This document shows positions 57,887 to 64,000 of a DNA stretch of 64,000 nt, one piece after another. Where the stretch lies: contig JALRMH010000001.1 in the NCBI GenBank assembly GCA_026119935.1, positions 2,294,001 to 2,358,000 on the forward strand, in the 5' to 3' direction. Position 1 is the first letter of the stretch, and each line of letters starts with the position of its first letter. Position numbers and translations under genes: made by a program. Origin of the DNA: Endothia cerciana (lineage: Eukaryota; Ascomycota; Sordariomycetes; Diaporthales; Cryphonectriaceae). Under the pieces are notes generated by a model. It ran no database searches. It saw nothing but the letters and a program-made list of their open reading frames with translations, and had not been told where the DNA came from.

Positions 57887-59889
57887 ATGTCACCAAATGT
57901 CGCGGAGATGGACTCTCCAAGCAGGAAACGGAGCCACGAGGAGTATTCTGGTGACATCTCTGATGTTCAAGTCAAGACGGAGCCCCAGCTCCATGTCAAG
58001 ACGGAGCCTTCAGACACAGGTAGGTCCAAGGTCGGAAGGACATGATAACCTTGTCTGGATGCGCAAGATGCTAGCAGCTGACTTTTTTCAACAGGCAACT
58101 CCCTTCCACCACACCTGTCGAGACATTCTCCCCCAGTGCAAAGCAGCCCGGCAGCTCTCTCCGAAGCAGGCTCCAGCACACCCGGTGGAGGCTCTACATC
58201 TCCCAACACTCCCACCCGACAACCGCTTCAGCCTGTGACTCCGGCACCACATAACACTCTCGCCACAAGCCAACCGTCGACCCTCCCTCTCCCCAAGACT
58301 GCCTTGTCAACAGGTCAGGGCCCTCCTGCAAAGAAGAAGAAGTTGACGCCTGCAGAAAAGCAGGCGAAGCAGGCAGAGGACGCCGCTAAGATGGCAGAGC
58401 GGGAGAAGAAAAAGCAGGAGCTTGAGGCGCAGAAGCTGATTAACGAGGAGAAGAGAGCTCAGAAACAGGCAGACAAAGAGAAGAAGCACGCAGAGGCAGA
58501 GGCCAAGAGGAAGGAGAAGGAGCAGAAGCGGCAGGAGGCTGAGCAAAAGGAGCGCGAGAAGAAGGAGGAGGCCGAGCGTAAAGCTCGGGCTCAGACCCGG
58601 ATTGGTGCCTTCTTCAAGAAGGACCCCGCGACGCCTAGGAATGCTCTATCGACAGCTGCCGACGTACCAGTCAAGACTAGGAGTCCGTCGCCGGCGGTAG
58701 CTCAGACGGAGTACGAAAAACTCGCCATTCCCTTCTTCATTCACAAGAATGTTACGCTAGCGAAGAATCCCTTTGCTGTGGACGATGAAACTCGGGAGAG
58801 GAAAACTTCGGCTATCACGGACTATCTTGCAGGGAAGCGCTCCCCCGTGCCGACAAAGCAGTTTGACCCAGTCAGCGCGCTGCATCTTGTCGCCGAGCAC
58901 AAGCCGCGTGGAAAGCACTATCCCAGCGTTCGGGACATTATGTCCGATCTGGAGGGCGGAATTTCCAACCCCGTCAACCTCATCGCGGAGTCATTGAAGC
59001 TACCTACCCAGCAGTCTTTGAAGACCATCCCCATGAAGCAATTCTCGTTCCACGAGGATGTACGTCCGGGATACTACGGTACGGTGACGAGTGTCCAGTC
59101 TGTGGCAGTTCTGCAGAAAATGGCCCGGAATCCCACAGCGAAAGACCTGCCGTTGAACTACGACTATGACTCGGAGGCCGAGTGGGTGCAAGGCGACGAG
59201 GAAGAGGATGAAGAGGGGGTCGATGAGATGACCGATGATGAAGATGAAGAGGATGATGATAAGTCTATGGATGGGTTCCTCGACGACTCTGAGGACATCA
59301 GGCGTGGTCCGCTGATGCCAGTGGGCTCAATGGAGCCGGAGACCAGTGGCATCTGCTACGAAGATCGCAAGAGGCGGAACCCGAATCCCCAGATGTACAA
59401 ATTCCGCATGGAATTCATCATCCGTAAGTTATCTCAAAACAAATCCTCGCATTCTGGTTGTTACTGACCGCATACAAAGCCGACCTCGAGCACCACCATT
59501 CTATCGACCCATTTTCCAAGGCATACTGGCCTTTTGATACAAAGGCGATCACGTCCACCAGCCCAGGTCAGGTGGTCAAATCTAAGACAACAAGAGCTCA
59601 GCCTGCTGAAAGCACTTCCAATGGCATGATGCCTCCACCTCCTGCACCGAAAGCATCCACATCTGCTGCCAGCAACGCGGCCTCTGTCGCGGATCTCATA
59701 CCCGCCAATCTAATTGATGAGTTCAAGGCTGTCATTCTTGAGTTCAAGTTCCTTCCGAAGACTGCCTTGATACCCACCCTGCAGCACAAGTTCGACAGGT
59801 GCAAAAAGGCACAGATCGCGGCCACGTTGGAGCACGTGGCTGAAAAGCCCAAAAAGAAGGGAGACTGGCAGCTCAAGCCAGACGTCTGA
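57887..59889 (+). CDS. RLF2: Chromatin assembly factor 1 large subunit (Cac1/Rlf2)
   Basis: Three exons, 57887-58019, 58095-59423 and 59480-59889, both introns in phase 1, give 623 residues. The N-terminus carries QVKTEPQLHVKTEPSD, two tandem psi-K-x-E SUMO-type sites. A long Lys/Glu/Arg coiled-coil (about residues 120-210, repeating KEKEQKRQEAEQKEREKK) is the KER region that binds DNA. It is followed by QTRIGAFFKK, a PIP-like PCNA-binding motif. The conserved block with FSFHEDVRPGYYGTVT and an acidic ED domain (DEEEDEEGVDEMTDDEDEED) follow, then a C-terminal winged-helix-like part ending EKPKKKGDWQLKPDV. CAF-1 deposits newly made H3-H4 behind the replication fork. The arrangement and length agree with fungal Cac1. 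Confidence 0.93.
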
Positions 59890-61036
59890 GCACTCGCTGT
59901 CTTTGTATCTATGTATTTGCATGCGTCTGGTGTTGAGGATATGGGCTCACGAGTGGTTGCCGAAGAGTCAAGTCAACAAAGTACCAGGCACTTACACGGG
60001 GGTCTCATCCGACAGCGGAGTTATGGTAGCATTTGCGGAGCGAGAAGCCCCAATGAGGAGGCAGGTCAAGGCACAGTATCACGTTTAGCGTAGTACTGCT
60101 GAGATGACCCGTATCTCAGCCTCGGGCCTCGACAGATCGCGAGGCACATGAAGTTGACGAACGAAGCAGAAGATGATGATGGGGTGTAAGGATGGCGAAT
60201 ATTGATGACACCAGTCTGCTTCTTTGGGTGGCTGGCTGTCGCTCGTGTGTGATGGAACAGGGAGAACAGGCACTCAGGGCTACATATATATCCTTGCTAG
60301 CATGTACAGGAGTTGTGTCAACGAACTGTATGAGAGGTGTCAAAAATTCTTGCTCCACTGCCACCATACGCAACGTGTGAGGGCCGCCATGATCTCCCAC
60401 GTGAAGACTGTTTCTGTTTCAATAGTGTGATTCACCTCCTGGGCTGAGAGGATGTCCTTGGTCTTCGCCGGAGGTTCAACGCATTAGTGGCAGTGCCTGG
60501 TTTCATTCGCCCCCGTGTCGAGGAGTTATTTCAAGTAGGTACATTTGCTTGCCACTATCGTTACATGTGGGACGATGTGATCCGCCGTCAAGGTCATGGG
60601 AATACAAACGCCATCTCGTTCAAACTCACAGCAAGAGCTGATAATCCGACGTGCAGTGAAAAGAGAAAAATAAATGCCAGATAGAGGGCATATGGGGGGG
60701 GGGAGGGGGAGATAAAAAAAAACAAATGTGAATGCCTGCCACCAAAACGTATGATCCTCCTCCTCCTCGTTCTCCTCCGCGGTCCTCCCCTGCTACCTTT
60801 GTTGGTTTACCTTGACGATTCCGTAAAACTCATCGTAGGGTGCTCTTGGCTCGTTCGTGGTCGCGTTCTCCGGTACATAAAATAGATACATATTTCCAGT
60901 CCAGTGCATCTCATGCGCCTGTTTTTGCCCCTGTCCGCCCAGACCAGGCCTGTCCCCTCCGCTTTCTATCATGTTTGTGTTCAACGCTTGAACGCCGGGA
61001 GGTAAGTGAAGGAGATGGTACCCTGACGGAGGGTCA
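59890..61036. other. Intergenic between convergent CAF-1 and RhoGAP genes
   Basis: 3' flanks only. A G run (60693-60707) and an A run (60714-60722) lie here; frames are short and without domains. Confidence 0.55.
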
Positions 61037-63817
61037 CTAGTCATCCATCGGCTTATCCTCCAGCGTCACGCCCCGGTGCTCGTCTGCAGTAGACTCGGCC
61101 AGTGGAGTCGGGTTGACTGGGATCCTGCGCCCCAACGACGCCCGCGCGGGGTTGCGGCCAAGAGAGTTGCGCTTCTCAAGGGATTCGGTAGACCGAATCG
61201 TCTCGGATCGACTCCTGGTCGAGTTGGGAGACTCGGTCGTCTCGCTGCCGTTGGCAAAAGATTCGGACGACGTACTCTGCGTGGGTGTGCCCGCCTCGCC
61301 TGGGACCTCGAGACTAGAGCGCTTGATGCCGAGCACAGGGCCCATGCTCTGTCTTGTTGGCCCAGTCTTCTCCGTCGGGCTGGTGACACCTGGCGCAGAC
61401 ACGGGGAACCGGCCAACGCTCCTGTCCCTACGGTGAGAGCTGCCCGGGCCGCGTGGGCTGGGTGCCGGGGAGGTCGCCCTGCTACGGCTGCCTCCTGCCT
61501 TTTCCAGCAGTAAGCGCTGGCGCTCCTCCTGATACTGCCTGCGGTTGCTCTCGTTGGTGCTGATAGAGCGGGGTCGTTGGTTCTCCTTGTTCGTCACCGA
61601 GGCTGAAAGACCCTGTGTCGACATGCGCTTCAGCTCGCTGAAGATGGCGGTCTTGTGGGCGAATAAGTCGCGGAGCAGGCGGTAGGCGTGCTTCTCCTCC
61701 ATGGTGAGGGAAGTCTCCACGCGTGGTCGCATGATGCAGGGTGCCAAGGTAGTGGCAAGAGAGGAGACGTACTTCTCATCAGCGCTCGTCAGCTCGATGA
61801 GCCTTGTGAAGTGATTCATGCATGCGTCAAGCGTGGCGATGTTGGTGAGCCTCAGCTGGGACAGTGTCTGCTGTAGCACGCCGACACGGTTGCCGTCTTC
61901 TGAGGTCTCCGGTCCAGGGTTGTTGTAAAGGTTTCTGATGATCTCGTACACGTGAGAAGACACCAAAGAATCTGAACTCGTCAGCAAGATTGCACAGGCA
62001 GCAGATGCAGTGTGTCTAGGACTCACCAGGAAGTTCAAGAAGGTAAAGTTTAAGCAGGCTAGCAACTGTGGGTATATCGAACTCAGAAAAGACCTCGGGT
62101 GGGAACGGCTTGCCGTCGTTAACCTTGGCACGGAGAGCATGCGTCTGGGACAGCGGGACATCAACCAGCCAGACGCCCCTTCTGGCATCATCGCCTTCAA
62201 GATCAGGGTAGTGATTGTCGAGGTAGGTGAGGATGGAGGTGACGATCATAGGTACGCGCTTCTTATCTGCCCTGGCGCGAGCTTCGAGGTCAACGCCAAA
62301 GGCCTGTTCATCGACCTTGTTGTAGTAATTCTCGTAGATGGTCACCTTCGGAGCGAAGCGACCCGTGCGGTAGTTCTCCAGGAGATAGCGCAGGTCACCC
62401 TGTGGTTGGATCGTCTCCTGGTACAGCATCATCTTGTCAACGGCAGACTGGATGATGGGCAGGACGTTGCCTATGGCGCCGGAGAAGTCAAGAATGACAG
62501 TCTTGATGGCCTTCAGCCTGTCAAGCTCACAGCGTTCCAGGAACTTGAGGTGCACCGAGATGGCCTCTTCAAGCTCGCATCTTGTCTCGTCCAGCTTCCT
62601 GACACCAGTCTTGTAGTTCTCATCTGCTTCCCTCTGCTCCCTGCGCAGGCGATCCGCTGGGGTCTCGTTGGGGTATGGGTTGTTGAGAGGATTCCAGTTC
62701 GCGAGGTACTCGTTCAGTGTGCCCACGACAGGCGAGTCGGCGGTGTCTGGGCCGTTAGAGGCCATCGAGAAGGTCCTTCCAACCGCCGGCTTCTTCTCCG
62801 GAACACCCGACAGCTGGAATGCCTTTGGCCGCCACTGGTAAAACAACTTGGAGCTGTTCGCGAACGTGTTGCCGACATTCCCGACGAGCCGCAAGAAACC
62901 GCTGGAGACCAGGTCCTGTCCGATGCGCTCCGCATAGCTGACACTGGTGGTGTCCATGTACTTTTGCAGGTACTCGACGATGTCGGCGCCAGCAGAGGTG
63001 TTCATATACGTTCCCAGAATCGGCACCTTGGTATCCTGAAGTTTGATGTTGTTCAACATGTGCGTCAAGCGCTTCTTCATCTCCTCTGCATCAAAGTGCT
63101 CGTCGCCGATCTCGAACACTTCGTCCTCGTCGCTGACATCGGCCTCCTTGTTGTCCGACACCTTGATCTCGGGTATGTTGGGCTTGGGGCTATCCTGTGG
63201 GTCCTGGAAGGCGAACTTGTTCTCCTCCTCGAGATCCTCAACCAGGCGACACTTGTTGAAGTAGTTGCTCCTCAGCTTCTTGACCTGTTCGGCCTGTCTG
63301 TCGTGGGCCTTGATCCGGGTCTGCAGCTCATCCTGGGAGTCCTGTATGCGCGTCTCGTGGGCCTCGCACCATCTCGAAAAGGGGTTCACGACAAGGTCTC
63401 GGATGTTCTGGGCAATCTTCTTGTGGTTTTTTGCGCCGTCCACCATCTCGGTCCGTACACCGTCGAATGCCTGCACAAGAGAAAAGGGTTAGCTAGGGCT
63501 CATCAGGGCCAGGCGATAGGGAGGAAACTCGTACTTTTCGAACGCTGGCGCCATCGTCTCTGGAAAAGCCGCCTTGGATCTTGTCGGCTGCTGGGGCGAT
63601 CTCGGAGAGCTTCTGGCCGTATGCCTCCTCTGCCTCTGCGCGCATGCGGGCGATCGTCAAGACCTGCCGGTTCTCGATGACGCCCTGCTGCAGCTTGCTG
63701 AACAGGACCCCGAGTCCTGCCGGTTGTCAGTGGGAGCAGTCCACCTTTGTTTTCCTAAGATGTGATCCTACCTGCGGCATAGTCGCCCGTCCAGAAACTG
63801 TCTTGAAAGCTGGGCAT
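61037..63817 (-). CDS. RGD2: F-BAR/DEP/RhoGAP protein (Rgd2-type)
   Basis: Four exons, 63817-63772, 63716-63535, 63470-62027 and 61971-61037, phases 1,0,1, give 868 residues. It starts MPSFQDSFWTGDYAAGLGVL, the FCH start of an F-BAR domain. A coiled helix (LTIARMRAEAEEAYGQKLSE) and an acidic loop (DVSDEDEVFEIGDEHFD) follow. A DEP domain (ILGTYMNTSAGADIVEYLQK) is inserted before the second F-BAR half. The RhoGAP domain runs from about residue 425 (IVTSILTYLDNHYPDLEG, PPEVFSEFDIPTVASLLKLY) to about 630. The tail of about 230 residues is Ser/Arg-rich (RSRSETIRSTESLEKRN). The FCH-DEP-GAP order is that of yeast Rgd2, a GAP for Cdc42 and Rho5 at membranes. The long plus-strand frame (62010-63680) is a shadow. 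Confidence 0.93.
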
Positions 63818-64000
63818 GTTGGGCAGTGATGACAGGCACCTACGTCAGGCCTATCTCGTCGTTCGGAGGGTTGCGACTGTGGGTGACCGAAGCTACGGGA
63901 TGGGTAAAGACATATACCTCTTCCCTTACTTCCTTTTTTTTTTCTCCTTCTTCCTTTCTTTCCTCTTGCTTTCTCGTCGGATGATTCTCAGCTCAGGATA

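Noticed and set aside
62010..63680. 556-codon plus-strand frame over the RhoGAP gene
   Set aside because: Antisense of a well-supported F-BAR/RhoGAP gene; Val/Leu-rich shadow without a domain, and it crosses an intron of the real gene.
1..64000. tRNA, 5S rRNA, CRISPR or transposon genes
   Set aside because: Candidate B-box-like words (for example near 7022) lack pairing arms; no 5S-like block, no spaced direct repeats and no transposase or reverse-transcriptase motifs were found by eye. A tRNA scan and repeat search would be decisive.

Overview
The window is nuclear DNA of a filamentous ascomycete, most likely a Sordariomycete. Genes are broken by short introns (about 50-100 bp) with GTRNGT-type donors, CTAAC/CTRAY branch sites and CAG/TAG acceptors. 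The proteins are fungal types: homoaconitase, Zn2Cys6 regulator, Rad7/Rad16, a SPX-EXS phosphate exporter, Rgd2-type RhoGAP. GC is high, intergenic DNA is long and rich in C/G runs, and there are no operons, tRNA or rRNA genes that I could find. All gene models were built by hand from reading frames, splice signals and phase; every multi-exon model that I call intact closes to a whole number of codons.

Left part (1-23.8 kb): the 3' portion of a vacuolar M28 metalloprotease (PFF1 type) cut at the window edge; a small secreted six-cysteine protein; Mediator subunit Med11 (minus); a ubiquitin-specific protease ending in a CaaX box; mitochondrial homoaconitase LYS4 (minus); a Zn2Cys6 transcription factor followed on the same strand by an MFS drug-efflux-type transporter; and a doubtful single-TM protein.

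Middle (25.7-37 kb): a small lysine-rich putative DNA-binding protein (minus) whose second and third exons are homologous duplicates, which suggests alternative splicing; a PQ-loop membrane protein (minus); then an accessory-looking stretch with a dynamin-like GTPase pseudogene and a 13-exon atypical protein kinase whose reading frame can be fully reconstructed.

Right part (37.9-64 kb): RAD16 (minus) and RAD7 (plus) lie head-to-head about 0.84 kb apart. Their products are partners in the global-genome nucleotide excision repair complex. They are followed by a SYG1/XPR1-like phosphate exporter (minus), a 6.7-kb gene-poor interval, a conserved fungal protein of unknown function, the large CAF-1 subunit (RLF2/Cac1), and an F-BAR/DEP/RhoGAP protein (RGD2 type, minus).

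Most genes are unrelated housekeeping genes. The functional pairings suggested by position are RAD7/RAD16 (same complex) and, more weakly, the Zn2Cys6 regulator with the MFS transporter. The observations most worth following up are the duplicated-exon gene with a perfect (AC)n(AT)n(GT)n palindrome in the preceding intron, the divergent RAD7/RAD16 pair, the prenylation motif on the deubiquitinase, and the decayed dynamin next to the RG-rich kinase.
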